From NCBI GenBank assembly GCA_964020155.1, contig OZ026548.1, forward strand, positions 3,342,397-3,406,396: a stretch of DNA of 64,000 bases, given 5' to 3'. This stretch comes from Chondrilla cf. caribensis. Taxonomy: Eukaryota > Porifera > Demospongiae > Chondrillida > Chondrillidae. Both the position numbers and the translations under genes were made by a program. Below the pieces are notes generated by a model. It had not been told where the DNA came from and made no database searches. It worked only from the letters and a program-made list of their open reading frames with translations. Position 1 is the first letter of the stretch, and the number at the start of each line of letters is the position of its first letter. Positions 50,501 through 61,824 of the stretch are shown piece by piece.

Positions 50501-53500
50501 CACCACATCAATTGGACAACCTTCATCCAGTAAAACTGACATTACCTTCTTGTGACCACACAATGCAGCCTGATGTAGTGGAGTCCCGTAAGTACCAGCA
50601 ACCTTTGTCATCGATGCCTTTCCACCCAATCTCAGCAATTCATGCACTACTTCCAGTTTGCCTTCACCAGCTGCTGAGTGGAGGGGAGTGTTGCCATCAG
50701 CATCTTCTCTATTGACATCCAAACCACATTCTAACAACCAACCTAGTAATTCAACATGACCACCTTCGGCAGCGAAATGTAGGACACTTTGACCTCTACT
50801 ATCCACCACATCAATTGGACAACCTTCATCCAGTAAAACTGACATTACCTTCTTGTGACCACCAAATGTAGCCTGATGTAGTGGAGTCCCGTAAGTACCA
50901 GCAACCTTTGTCATCGATGCCTTTTCACCCAATCTCAGCAATTCATGCACTGCTTCCAGTTTGCCTTCACCAGCTGCTGAGTGGAGGGGAGTGTAGCCAT
51001 CAGCATCTTCTCTATTGACATCCAAACCACATTCTAACAACCACCCTAGTAATTCAACATGACCACCTTGGGCAGCGGAATGTAGGACACTTTGACCACT
51101 ACTATCCACCACATCAATTGGACAACCTTCATCCAGTAAAACTGACATTACCTTCTTGTGACCACCAAATGTAGCCTGATGTAGTGGAGTCCCGTAAGTA
51201 CCAGCAACCTTTGTCATCGATGCCTTTCCACCCAATCTCAGCAATTCATGCACTACTTCCAGTTTGCCTTCACCAGCTGCTGAGTGGAGGGGCGTGTTGC
51301 CATCAGCATCTTCTCTATTGACATCCAAACCACATTCTAACAACCAACCTAGTAATTCAACATGACCACCTTCGGCAGCAAAATGTAGGACACTTTGACC
51401 ACTACTATCCACCACATCAATTGGACAACCTTCATCCAGTAAAACTGACATTACCTTCTTGTGACCACCAAATGCAGCCTGATGTAGTGGAGTCCCGTAA
51501 GTACCAGCAACCTTTGTCATCGATGCCTTTCCACCCAATCTCAGCAATTCATGCACTGCTTCCAGTTTGCCTTTATGTGCTGCTGAATGGAGTGGAGTGT
51601 AGCCATTAGCATCTTCTCTATTGACATCCAAACCACATTCTAACAACCAACCTACTATTTCAATATGACCACCTTCGGCAGCGAAATGTAGGACACTTTG
51701 ACCTCTACTATCCACCACATCAATTGGACAACCTTCATCCAGTAAAACTGACAATACCTTCTTGTGACCACCAAATGCAGCCTGATGTAGTGGAGTCCCA
51801 CAAGTACCAGCAACCTTTGTCATCGATGCCTTTCCACCCAATCTCAGCAATTCATGCACTACTTCCAGTTTGCCTTCACCAGCTGCTGAGTGGAGGGGAG
51901 TGTAGCCATCAGCATCTTCTCTATTGACATCCAAACCACATTCTAACAACCACCCTAGTAATTCAACATGACCACCTTCGGCAGCAAAATGTAGGACACT
52001 TTGACCTCTACTATCCACCACATCAATTGGACAACCTTCATCCAGTAAAACTGACAATACCTTCTTGTGACCACACAATGCAGCCTCATGTAGTGGAGTC
52101 CCGTAAGTTCCAGCAACCTTTGTCATCGATGCCTTTCCACCCAATCTCAGCAATTCATGCACTGCTTCCAGTTTGCCTGCACAAGCTGCTGAGTGGAGGG
52201 GCGTGTTGCCATCAGCATCTTCTCTATTGACATCCAAACCACATTCTAACAACCACCCTAGTAATTCAACATGACCACCTTCGGCAGCGAAATGTAGGAC
52301 ACTTTGACCTCTACTATCCACCACATCAATTGGACAACCTTCATCCACTAAAACTGACATTACCTTCTTGTGACCACACAATGCAGCCTCATGTAGTGGA
52401 GTCCCGTAAGTTCCAGCAACCTTTGTCATTGATGCCCTTCCACCCAATCTCAGCAATTCATGCACTGCTTCCAGTTTGCCATTATGTGCTGCTGAGTGGA
52501 GAGGAGTGTAGCCATCATTAGCTTGTACATTAGCAGAAACTCTTCTAGCAATCAGTTCTCTAATCACTTCAACATGTCCTCCTTCTGATGCTATATGGAG
52601 GGCAGTATATCCATAACCATCTACTACATCCACTGGATATCTGTGTTCTAATATTGCTAACACAGTCTGCATATCACCAAGGTAGGAGGACTGGAACAGC
52701 AAATCACGGACAGTCTCATCATCTAGTGCTGCTATAAACTCTAGTCTTGTTCCCTTTTCATCTGAAACCTCTTCTCTCTGCTCACACTCAACACCCTCCA
52801 CTCCACCATACTTCAACAGTTCTTCCTGCGTTGAATAGTTCTCACACATCACAGCCCTTTTCAATGGCGTATTACCTTCATAATCTAAATAGTTAACATT
52901 GCTACCTAGATCAACCAGGACACCTAAAGGAGCTGCTCCTCCACTTGTTGCAGCATGATGTAAGGGAGTGCGGCCATGTCTGTCCACTGGATCAATACAG
53001 CAACCTCTCTCGTGAAGAAGTTTTATCACCTCAACCTGTCCATGCGATGCAGCATGATGAAGAATGGAACAACCCTCTTCATCAGTCAGGTCGGGTGATA
53101 ATCCTAAATCGAGGTAATTCTTTACCAATACAATGTTCCCAGATTGGGCAGCCTCAAACACATCACTTTCATCATCTACATTATCACGTACATCATAGTC
53201 TACTTTGTACTTCAGTTCTTGATTCACTTCTTCCATTCCAGAGTCTTGTGGTGGACAGTCAATCTCTGTGATACCGTTTCCATCTGTTTGCAGTTCTTCA
53301 ACATATACTGTTCCTCCATGTACACCTTCTGTAGTGAACTGTATGCTACTCACGATACAGTGGGATTCTACTTCCTGTTTATGGCTCACAGTACCGTGGG
53401 TTACTACTTCCTGTTCGCCAGTCACACTACAGTGAGATTTCATTTCCTGCTCTCCAATCATAGTACATTGGGATTTCACTTCCTGTTCTCCAATCACAGT

Positions 53501-53818
53501 ACAGTGGGACTTTACTTCCTGTCCACTGCTAACAGTACTGCTGGATTCTACTTCCTGTTCACCACCACTAATGGTACTGTTGAACTCTTGTTCACCACTC
53601 ACAGTGTCATGTGATACTACTTCCTGTTCACCCCCATATTTTAAAGTCACAGCATCTGCTATGGCTTCATCACCTTGCTGTCCACTAAACTCTACACCTT
53701 GTTTAACCTCATGATGTACACGTATTTCAGAATCTTGTATATTTTGTGCTATCAGTGTATCTGTACGGTCATCTTCACTATCAATGCGACCTTCCTTTTG
53801 ATATTTCAAGTCAGCCAT
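44589..53818 (-). CDS. Ankyrin-Death-CARD-like receptor/adaptor, copy B
   Basis: This paralogue has the same exon structure as 20,328-26,745: exons 47,147-53,818, 46,863-47,037, 45,194-45,493, 44,933-45,012 and 44,589-44,819, about 2,485 residues. The ATG at 53,818 has the same context. It has thirteen near-identical 101-residue three-ankyrin units plus a divergent last one, five more than copy A. The units read TPLHSAAGEGKLEAVHELL, then GTPLHQAAFGGHKKVMSVLL, then SVLHFAAEGGHVELLGWLLE. The Death domain (VLSKLQHKDEWERVGNLLEV) is intact. Exon 2 is 117 nt longer than in A. One extra base in the last exon gives a different C-terminus. Confidence 0.8.
45194..45493 (-). CDS. CARD-like death-fold exon, copy B
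   Basis: Counterpart of 20,901-21,200, with the same length and phases. It starts GGVFDSKAFMNKFSERF and ends SGLGRAMKEELDLLT, as in A, but the middle reads TGVAHTIKHCDIGRGNEELF. The domain assignment follows the helix pattern only. Confidence 0.6.
45733..46241. mobile_element. MITE with CCATATATTCCCTAA ends (509 bp), copy B only
   Basis: The ends CCATATATTCCCTAA and TTAGGGAATATATGG are perfect 15-bp inverses flanked by TA on both sides. The element lies in the intron between ankyrin-gene exons 2 and 3. Copy A has a much shorter intron there and no such sequence. TA target duplication suggests the Tc1/mariner group. Confidence 0.75.
46275..46620 (-). other. Cysteine-rich open frame inside a copy-B intron
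   Basis: From about 46,600 the minus strand reads without stop into DENLIKCLDESIEYMTKSYS, then SGYCYQDYYACKDIW and ENCKEFACHRGNWKQPIDLQ, ending at 46,275. It shows no match to a family I know. It is absent from copy A, so it is probably part of the inserted material next to the MITE. An exon of a transposon or captured gene is possible. Confidence 0.3.
48490..52460. repeat. 303-bp tandem repeat coding for three-ankyrin units (copy B)
   Basis: Thirteen full units of 303 bp recur in register, for example the word CAATTGGACAACCTTCATCC at 303-bp steps. They are nearly identical, so recent unequal exchange or gene conversion is likely. Each unit encodes 101 residues, that is, two 34-residue and one 33-residue ankyrin repeats. 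The unit next to the linker is divergent and probably old. Confidence 0.9.
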
Positions 53819-53940
53819 TTTGTTACACTGTGTGTTGATTTCACACACTCTCGTCAAGGCTACATGAATGATTAAAGCAGACAATTATGCAAGTCTCCAG
53901 ATACACTCAAGTGTGAAGGGGTTAAAATGAAATTCAAATG

Positions 53941-54121
53941 CAGTGGAACCTCCATAATCCGACACTTTTATAATCCAAAATTCTACATACGTAATCCGAC
54001 CACATTTCGAGATACATCCATCATTATAGACTATACTATAAAACCTCCATTATCTGACAACCTTTGAAATCCAACATGTCATTCTTTGCCCATTTATTGT
54101 CAGATTATCAAGGTTCTACTG
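53941..54121. mobile_element. Short pogo-like MITE (181 bp)
   Basis: The ends CAGTGGAACCTCCATAATCC and TCAGATTATCAAGGTTCTAC followed by TG are imperfect inverses. The left end is also present in copy A (26,868), so the insertion predates the duplication. Confidence 0.65.
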
Positions 54122-54287
54122 TGTGTAACAATCAATACAATTGAATGATTTGGTTGGATTACGAGCTACGATTTCTTGATCCCTTTCTTACAGTAAACTT
54201 CCAATTTACTTGATAGTTATTGAATATGTGCATATAATATTATTATTTACCTACGCCTGTATTTACCTGTCAAAAACTTCATTCATA

Positions 54288-54460
54288 TAGTGAATATATG
54301 TTAATCTGCCGCAAATTCATTTTCGAAATAATTGGCAGAATGAGTTTGGCAGATTAACTGGATGCACATTACTGATTGTATATCATATTGGTACTGGGAA
54401 ATTGTGGTGGATAAAAGGTGTGGCAGATAAAGCGCTGGTGAATTAACAATAATTCGCTAT
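54288..54460. mobile_element. Degenerate pogo-like MITE
   Basis: Starts TAGTGAATATATGTTAATCT and ends GAATTAACAATAATTCGCTA, with inner GGCAGATTAA words like those in the element at 32,199-32,668. Only a stub remains in copy A near 27,576-27,595. Confidence 0.5.
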
Positions 54461-54895
54461 ATATTTGATATTAAGTTGAATTTTTAATTAATTTTTATAC
54501 TTCAATGGCTCCTCCCACTAGAGTCCAGACATGCACTGCTCTCAGACCAACACTTCAGTTCCTCTTCCAACACCAGATGCCTTCTGTACACCATTCTACA
54601 GTTGTCTTTCTCATTTCTCCCATCAATAGGAAACAAGCCCACTTTGGCCATGAGTTCACTTGACGAATGATGGAGATTACTATAATCGATTCTCAAATTT
54701 CACCAATATTATTACAATATACGTATATATTAGTATGTAATCCATGCACATTACCCTTGAACGAGTATGCATACGAATATCATGCACGTGTGAATGAACT
54801 GGAAGTATTGAAATAATCTATATATATATATATACTTGTAAAATCTTACAAGCACTACAAAATAGACATAGACAGAACATAAACACATATCATTA

Positions 54896-55281
54896 CAAGG
54901 CCGTAGGAAGCATTTGAAAAAGGGAGGTCTGTATAAAATAATTTTTCACTCGCAATAGCTCATACTAACATACTAGCATAGATACCCTTTTACTGTGTAA
55001 TAATTGAGTGATGACATTCTCCTTGCTGAACATGTGCTTTGGGGATTGAAAAGAGAGAGGCTGATGAGATTTCTCACCAGTGGAGGGCATCTTTAATTTG
55101 TCGTGCATAAGCTTTGATAGTGCCAAGCTTATTGACAAATTCTATGACATAAAGTGATGTCGGGGTTGATTACATCATTATGACATATGAAATATGGTGT
55201 AATCTAAAGATGGCAAAAGTGGGAATTTGATAAAGTAGTAAGGCCAAAACTTTACCAGCCACACTGCTTCCCATGGCCTTG
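54896..55281. mobile_element. Left MITE-like end of the composite (386 bp)
   Basis: Begins CAAGGCCGTAGGAAGC and ends GCTTCCCATGGCCTTG, which are near-perfect inverses. The inner flank CATGC does not duplicate the outer flank CATTA, as expected if only the outer ends took part in the last transposition. Confidence 0.75.
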
Positions 55282-55394
55282 CATGCACACATGCATGTAC
55301 ACACATACACACACATACACACACACACATACAGTAAAGCCCAACTCCCTTTCTCTCTCTCACACACACACACATAAAGATACACACACAATAC

Positions 55395-55523
55395 CTTCAG
55401 TTAGGAGTACTCTCATTGGAGAAGAGTCTGGTTCAAACTGAGCACCTTGAAATGTACTTTGTCTGTTGAGAGAACTCTGTGTGTCTTCATTGATATCCTT
55501 GGAAGGTATCATTGATGAAGTAC
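55395..55523 (-). CDS. Exon cassette, type 2, first copy
   Basis: The acceptor TGTACAG and donor GTATTG enclose 129 nt that encode TSSMIPSKDINEDTQSSLNR and SPMRVLLTE. Both borders have phase 1, so the exon can be repeated without breaking the frame. The second copy at 56,923-57,051 is almost identical. No family recognised. Confidence 0.5.
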
Positions 55524-55599
55524 CTGTACATATCATCAGATGACATTTAATAGGTGTGGCAAGTGTGAACCCACACAGATGCATCCACACACACACAGG

Positions 55600-56180
55600 G
55601 TCATTATGACCCCGTAAACGGCAACAAAATGGCGGACGTAAATCAACCCTAAATAATAACCCAGGTTTACGAAGTGAAGGAAGAATGATGGATCATTTTT
55701 GTCATTCGTACCAATAATTTCAACATTCTTTTGAAGCGTAAATAAAGAATTGATTCAATATCTTCTACCAAGAAGCTATAAACTCATCATAAAAATATTA
55801 TACTTTTGGCTAAAAATCGCTTTTTGCGCATGAGTAGATGGCCTCAGATGTTTTCCAAATTGGTACCAATTGAAAGAATGTATCATTATCTAAAGATCTG
55901 CCGTGAGGGAAGATGTTATAAGCTGAAATACAGGAGTTATAACTGAAAAATGTCCTGAAATGCGCAATAAACGCAAGGAAAATCGGCGAAATGTTTGCAT
56001 AACTTCAACATACCTGCTTATAACGTTTTCCCTCACTGTCAGATTGTAGATGACGTTGTTCTTCATCGTTATAAAATATAATAACATGAGAAAAAGGCCA
56101 TCTACTCATGCGCCTAACGCGATTTTTGACGAATGACCTTCCTAGCAGCCATTTAATGTGACGTTTCTATAGTTATTACG
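55600..56180. repeat. Large imperfect inverted repeat inside the composite
   Basis: The arm GCGCATGAGTAGATGGCC (55,826-55,843) pairs with GGCCATCTACTCATGCGC near 56,096-56,113. An inner arm, GAGGGAAGATGTTATAAG (55,905-55,922), pairs with CTTATAACGTTTTCCCTC near 56,015. The whole is a foldback-type structure about 500 bp wide, perhaps another non-autonomous element nested in the composite. Confidence 0.55.
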
Positions 56181-56654
56181 CAAGGTGTTATGACGTAATA
56201 GCCATCGCTTCGAACATTGCAAGGTTCCTGAAGATCGTCTGCGACCCACGTTAACTTGGAAGATTCTTACAGGTAAGTATGTAAATTTTGTACTGGGATG
56301 AATATTGCGCATGGGCTTTTAAGGTAATCCGCTCGTGAACCTGTCGTGTAATTGGGATATTGTTTAGATGGTCGATGATATAGGTGCTTTTTGGCCAGAT
56401 CCAATATGTTTTTCTAGCGCATGAGTTTAATTTCACCTAATGCAAGTGGATATAATGTTTGATTGTATCCTGATAGCATTTCAACATTACATAGTCGCAT
56501 AAAATATGTCGTTTCTCGCAAAGTTTGTCGCCTGAACGATATTATTGTGCAATCAAATCTCCATGAGTCATGACATAGGTGATAATTATGTTACATTTCA
56601 ACCATTAAATGCCCGAAATCTCCTAAGTACGAATGTATGTTATAACTACCCTGT

Positions 56655-56655
<1 letters not shown>

Positions 56656-56698
<43 letters not shown>
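56656..56698. repeat. (CA)n microsatellite at a cassette donor
   Basis: A CA tract of about 43 bp, GT on the minus strand, directly abuts the end of the type 1 cassette at 56,699. Confidence 0.9.
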
Positions 56699-56701
<3 letters not shown>

Positions 56702-56756
56702 TAATTGTCTTTGGCTTCTTATTAGGTGGAGGTCCTTCAGTATCAGAGGGATACAT
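56699..56756 (-). CDS. Exon cassette, type 1 with ATG, first copy
   Basis: Starts ATG at 56,756, reads MYPSDTEGPPPNKKPKTII and ends in phase 1 at a donor formed by a GT tract. NKKPK resembles a basic nuclear localisation signal. The phase matches the type 2 cassette downstream (55,395-55,523). Confidence 0.45.
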
Positions 56757-56922
56757 CGTGGTGGAACCTAATAACATGATAATGAATAAATTTCAACTGT
56801 TAAATTTTGTAAGTGATAACAGATACATACAGGTTTTATCACACACATGCACACACACACACACACATGGTAAAGTCCAACTCCCTTTCTCTCTCTAACA
56901 CACAAAGATACACACACAGTAC

Positions 56923-57051
56923 CTTCAGTTGAGAGTACTCTCATTGGAGAAGAGTCTGGTTCAAACTGAGCACCTTGAAATGTACTTTGTCTGTTGAGAG
57001 AACTCTGTGTGTCTTCATTGATATCCTTGGAAGGTATCATTGATGAAGTAC
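56923..57051 (-). CDS. Exon cassette, type 2, second copy
   Basis: Same length, phases and product as 55,395-55,523, apart from a change to SPMRVLSTE. It lies between the two type 1 cassettes, so the order on the minus strand is type 1, type 2, type 1, type 2. Confidence 0.5.
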
Positions 57052-57089
57052 CTGTACATATCATCAGATGACATTTAATAGGTATGGCA

Positions 57090-57487
<398 letters not shown>

Positions 57488-57545
57488 CGATATTTGTCTT
57501 CGGCTTCTTATTAGGCGGAGGACCTTCAGTATCAGAGGGATGCAT
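57488..57545 (-). CDS. Exon cassette, type 1 with ATG, second copy
   Basis: Starts ATG at 57,545 and reads MHPSDTEGPPPNKKPKTNI, ending in phase 1 at G|GTGTGT, where a long GT tract begins on the minus strand. Joined to 56,923-57,051 the frame continues. Confidence 0.45.
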
Positions 57546-58084
57546 CGTGGTGGAGCCTAATAACACGATAATGAATAAATTTCAACTGTAAAATATTGTA
57601 AGTAATAACAGATACATACGGTACACGAAGTAAATAGTAAACATTCTACGCCGTAGCTACACCCGTATTTGCATCCATACGGAACCCATACGTATTGAAG
57701 AAAACGCCTGTACTTGTTCCTGTACGTACGTATGCCTGTACTGTTTCGTAGGTAGATTCCTTCGCCTCAAGTGCTAACTCCCAGGAATTCTCTGTAGGTT
57801 TCGTAGACCTTGTTTGATGTATTTTTGAACGCTTTTCCACGATTTCGAGCGAAGCGAAGGTTCATGGTTATGTTTACGTTATCACAGGAATACAAGAGAA
57901 AGCTTTGAAGACAGTAGCATAACATAACAAACCATGAGAAGATGTTGTTACAAATTCTGAAGGGCTTGGATTGTTGGTGAACTTTGAACTTATACCTTGC
58001 GGTACATCTACTAAAAGAACACACAATGTAAACAATTGGAAGAATCACACAATATCATGCTAGTATTATACCAACACACTGTAC

Positions 58085-58207
58085 CTTCAGTTGACTGCAT
58101 TTTCAGTGATCAAGAGTCAGATTCAGACAAACCACCTGGAAATATGCCTTGTCCAATAGGAGAACACTGTGTGCTTGTATCCCTGGTAGGTAGCACTTGG
58201 GAAGTAC
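58085..58207 (-). pseudogene. Diverged type 2 cassette with a stop codon
   Basis: The acceptor TGTACAG and donor GTACAG enclose 123 nt related to the type 2 cassette (TSQVLPTRDTSTQCSPIGQG against TSSMIPSKDINEDTQSSLNR). An in-frame TGA follows SESDS, so this unit is either decayed or a terminal exon. Confidence 0.45.
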
Positions 58208-58296
58208 CTGTACATTCAGAAAACATCAAACCAACTTGAATGCAACAGTGTGTAGCAACAAAATTATGTAAAAACACAAATGCATACATCCATTCA

Positions 58297-58683
58297 CAAG
58301 GCCATAGGAACCATTTGAAAAGTGGTAAGGCTGTATAAAATAATTTTTGCTTGCAATAGCTCATACTAACATACTAGCATAGATACCCTTTTACCGTATA
58401 ATAATTGAGTGATGACATTCTTCTTACCAAACATGTGCTTTGGGAATTGAAGAGAGAGAGGCTGATGAGATTTCTCACCAATGGAGGACATCTTTAATTT
58501 GTCGTGCAGAGGCTTTGATAGTGTCATGCTTATTGACGCATTCTATGACACAGAGTGATGTCGGGGTTGATTACATCATTATGACATATGAAATATGGTG
58601 TAATCTAAAGATGGCAGAAGTGGGAATTTTGATAAAGTAGTAAGGCCAAAACCTTACCAGCTGCACCACTTCCTATGGCCTTG
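58297..58683. mobile_element. Right MITE-like end of the composite (387 bp)
   Basis: Same repeat as 54,896-55,281 in the same orientation, about 93-95% similar by eye. Begins CAAGGCCATAGGAACC and ends CTATGGCCTTG directly before CATTA. Confidence 0.75.
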
Positions 58684-58715
58684 CATTAGTACATGTTTAT
58701 GAGATACAAATATGG

Positions 58716-60185
58716 GAGAGAGGGGTCTACCACCCGCACAAGGTCGATCAATTCATGGCCTATGCCAACATCGTGGTTCAAGCCCATCAGGAATTCGAGG
58801 GGGACGGTTGGCAAGCCTATGATAGTGCCTTTCGTCTACATGCTTCAGGACAACCATCGGTGGACTGGGCCATCCTGAATCTTCCACTCTACACCTGGAT
58901 GTTTTCAGCACACTCTAGGTTCCACAACTGCTGCAGGTACTGCATGGGAAGAGATATCACCTGCCCAACACCTGTCTGTGGGGTGTCAACGTGGCCCTGC
59001 CTCCTGGACCAGTTGGTAGGCGGGGCGGGACTGGCTTGGATGCACCAATCTGCCACTCCTGGAACATGAGATTATGCAGGTTCCCAAACATGTGTTCCTT
59101 CCGTCACATCTGCTTGGGTTGCTGTGGGTTCCATAGGATCCAAGAATGCCCCAGTGGGCACTCCCGCTATCGTCGTCCTTTGCCACCCCCGGCAGATACT
59201 TTTCGACATCCGAGGCTTGGGGGCCCTCCTCCTCCCCTCCTCTGTGAGGTGACAGCCAGGATCATCCAACAAGAGCACAGCTACCAATCACGCAACCAAT
59301 TCTCAGAAGGATTCGGGACCACTTGTTCACCCTCTTATGTACCTGGGACCATCATATGCTGTGGGCAGCAATGAATGTCTGTTTTGTTGGGTTTCTCTGA
59401 TCCGGAGAGATTTGCTGCCCCGCCAGTTCTACATTTGATGAGTCTGAGCATTTAACCCTCGGCAATGTCTTAGTGGACAATCACGCAGCACCATCAAGGA
59501 TGTTTGTCACAATCAAGGCCTCAAAGATAGGCCCCATTTAGGCAGGGGGTAACCATCGTCCCAGGGTATCAGGGTAACTTATTTAGACTGGGGAGCCTTT
59601 AGCCATTGGCTAGTCTGACAGGCGCCCAGTATACAAAGCAAGTACAAAAACAAAGATAAAGGAAATGCAAAATAGAAATTAATAAGGACTGAAATGTAAA
59701 TTGCACAATTTATAAAAGTTAGAAAATAATAGTAACAAGCACATGTGAATAATAAAGGGAGTTATACAGAATAGAAAAGGTCAGCACACTTTCTTGAGAA
59801 TTCAGTGAAGTTTTGAGTTTCTCTGATGGCACTTGGATCGTATTGGGGGCAGCCGGGTGTAATCTGTGCTCCATAGCCACTGAAGTGCCCTTTCTTTCCC
59901 TCTTTGGAGCAGTGATGGGCCCTCTGTTCATGTACGCAGATTAATCCTTCGTTACAAGGCCACGGTTCGCGCAAAAGGTATGCTCCTAGTTAACAACTAT
60001 TGGAGTCAATGCAGCTTCATATTTGGGTCACTTTCGCATTGAGGCAGCCACAACGGCTGCTCTGGTGGAGTTGAATCGCATATAATTCAAACCCTGGGAA
60101 GATGGAGTAGCTCTGCTTATCTAACATACATCAGATTGCCATGGGAAATTTTGTCTGGGGTCTCATCCAGTTGGCCTCAAAGTAA
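58716..60185 (+). mobile_element. DIRS-like tyrosine-recombinase retroelement, internally deleted relic
   Basis: The left part (58,725-59,390) reads WQAYDSAFRLHASG and WAILNLPLYTW. After a frameshift near 58,990 it reads CRFPNMCSFRHICLGCCG, the gag-like and Cys/His-cluster pattern I know from DIRS-type elements. The right part (60,025-60,175) reads HFRIEAATTAALVE and, in another frame, IQTLGRWSSSAYLTYIR. These are the late recombinase motifs with the conserved His/Arg and tyrosine regions. Reverse transcriptase is missing. Frameshifts make it inactive. The family assignment is from memory of motif order. Confidence 0.55.
59391..60020. other. Interior of the DIRS-like relic, nothing coding recognised
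   Basis: No frame of convincing length or composition is seen. A minus-strand frame at 59,762-59,974 is cysteine-rich but has no recognised motif. Confidence 0.35.
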
Positions 60186-60974
60186 CATTTTAACTTGTTT
60201 GTTGTTAGACTATGTGCTTGGTGTACGTGTGCAGAGCTCTAAGTGTGAATGAGAATCTTAACAATTGAATTGAGACAATTTCGCCCCTATGAAGGTCCGC
60301 TCTGCCCATTGGGTCCAGTTATTGTCGAATGGGCTTGGGGGAAGTACCTCTTCTTTGGCCGAAATACTCCGTTGTCACTGTGCTATTACTCAAATATCCC
60401 CCAAGCATGCTCCGGGGGGTGAGTGCTTGAAAACCAGAGGTGCTATTGAGTGCATAAGCTATGAGCTGTGTATGTGGCGAGACAAGCATAGGACGGCATG
60501 CGAATGTTAGTTGGTAGCTGGCAATTTTAAATTTGGGGACAAGTTATAAAAATTTATACATTCTCAGGGGTTATGCCCCTACCCAGCTGTAGTCCTGTGC
60601 TCTCTCCCAAGGCTACCTTCAGTCAGTGGAGGTCAGGTGATCAATGGGCTCACTCAGCAGTACGTCATGTGGGGGTGGTTTGTGGTTTTTCCACAGGAAT
60701 ATTAACCAGACATTATACCTTCAGAAATGGTTTATTAAAACCAAAAGAGATGCCCAAGTAATTTGACTGCAGAAAACTTCGAACTGCTTGTTCAGTTTAC
60801 AATGTGAGTGTTCAACTTCAAGTTGTCCACCAATGCACACCCAATGAAGACAAAGTGAAAGGAGAAACCCAAATTCAACACATTAGAACAGGCTATAGTT
60901 ATCATTACTTTATTATTATTGTCATGATCCAACACACTCTGAGTTGTTTTGCACACATATCAGCGTGTAGTAGG
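60186..60974. other. No gene recognised; possible DIRS 3' sequence
   Basis: Moderate GC stretches (60,290-60,500 and 60,560-60,700) differ from the AT-rich surroundings and may be the remaining 3' end of the DIRS-like element. No terminal repeat could be defined. Confidence 0.3.
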
Positions 60975-61057
60975 CTGAAACCTCATTAATCCACCTACCC
61001 TGTAATCCATCATAAAATTGAGACTCACAATTGTGGCAGATTATCAAGGTTTCATTG
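60975..61057. mobile_element. Very short pogo-like MITE remnant
   Basis: CTGAAACCTCATTAATCCAC on the left and GCAGATTATCAAGGTTTCAT on the right are imperfect inverses of the pogo-like ends seen at 28,395 and 53,941. Confidence 0.5.
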
Positions 61058-61180
61058 AAGTTCTTTTTAAATTAATAGTTAATTATTTAATTATGCAGTA
61101 GTGTGAAATCTGATAAAGGTCATTCATCTTCGTAATTTGTTAAAGGGGACATCAATGAAAAGGTTATAAAATACAGTAAA

Positions 61181-61824
61181 TACGGTACTTTGAGTAAAAA
61201 ACTGAACGTATTACGGGTTGCCTACAGATGAACGGACGTGTAAAGTACGGTTTACCTACGTGTTAATACCTATGGGATACATACGGGTTGTTAAATTTCT
61301 AGGGAAAGTGGTAATCGAAGGAAATGCAGATCTCAAGCGTCCTTACAAGTGTAAAAGAAATTCAGAAACCTTCTTTCGTGACAAGAGTGACATCAGTTGG
61401 AAAGATCGTCCCCGTCAGAATCCCGCTCGGTTGAGTCGAACTCGTTTAAGTCAGAGACAAGCCTTCGCCGGACAAAAAAGTATCCGAGAGTGACAGCGGT
61501 AAGTCTAAAAGGTTAGAAAACTATGTAATTTCGAATATTCCGTGCTAATCCTCTGTTTCCGAAAGATTAGCACTCGAATTCACCGGTTTACATCGATCGA
61601 ATAAGCCATTTTTCTTCGTCTCGCGGAATCAAATCACACTGTCATTGCGCAAGAATTATGACGTATCATTGTCACCTTCGCCTCAAGTAATTATCACTTG
61701 CTGAAGAATGCAGTAGAAGTACGGGTCACTCATTTACGGGTTACGGACGTGTCGACTACGTACAGTTAAAAAACGGGTACAGGTACGCCCGTAGTACGTT
61801 CAGTTTTTTATTGAAAGTACCGTA
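61181..61824. mobile_element. MITE with 30-bp terminal inverted repeats (644 bp)
   Basis: The left end TACGGTACTTTGAGTAAAAA CTGAACGTA and the inverse of the right end differ at two positions over about 30 bp. ACGGGTT and ACGGACGTGT words occur near both ends in opposite arms. The interior has a 91-residue open frame (61,218-61,493) with no known domain. The target duplication is unclear. Confidence 0.65.

Larger units (their letters stand above)
53819..54895 (-). promoter_or_regulatory. 5' flank of ankyrin gene copy B
   Basis: It holds a short complete pogo-like element (53,941-54,121), a second degenerate one (54,288-54,460) and sequence collinear with copy A 27,575-28,005. The CATGTAG acceptor-like site above the ATG is conserved with copy A. 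No clear core-promoter motif was found. Confidence 0.4.

Noticed and set aside
48694..52521. Plus-strand frames of about 67 residues repeated every 303 bp
   Set aside because: Antisense shadows of the ankyrin repeat unit.
61218..61493. 91-residue frame inside the 61,181-61,824 MITE
   Set aside because: No transposase motif; length is within chance for this composition.
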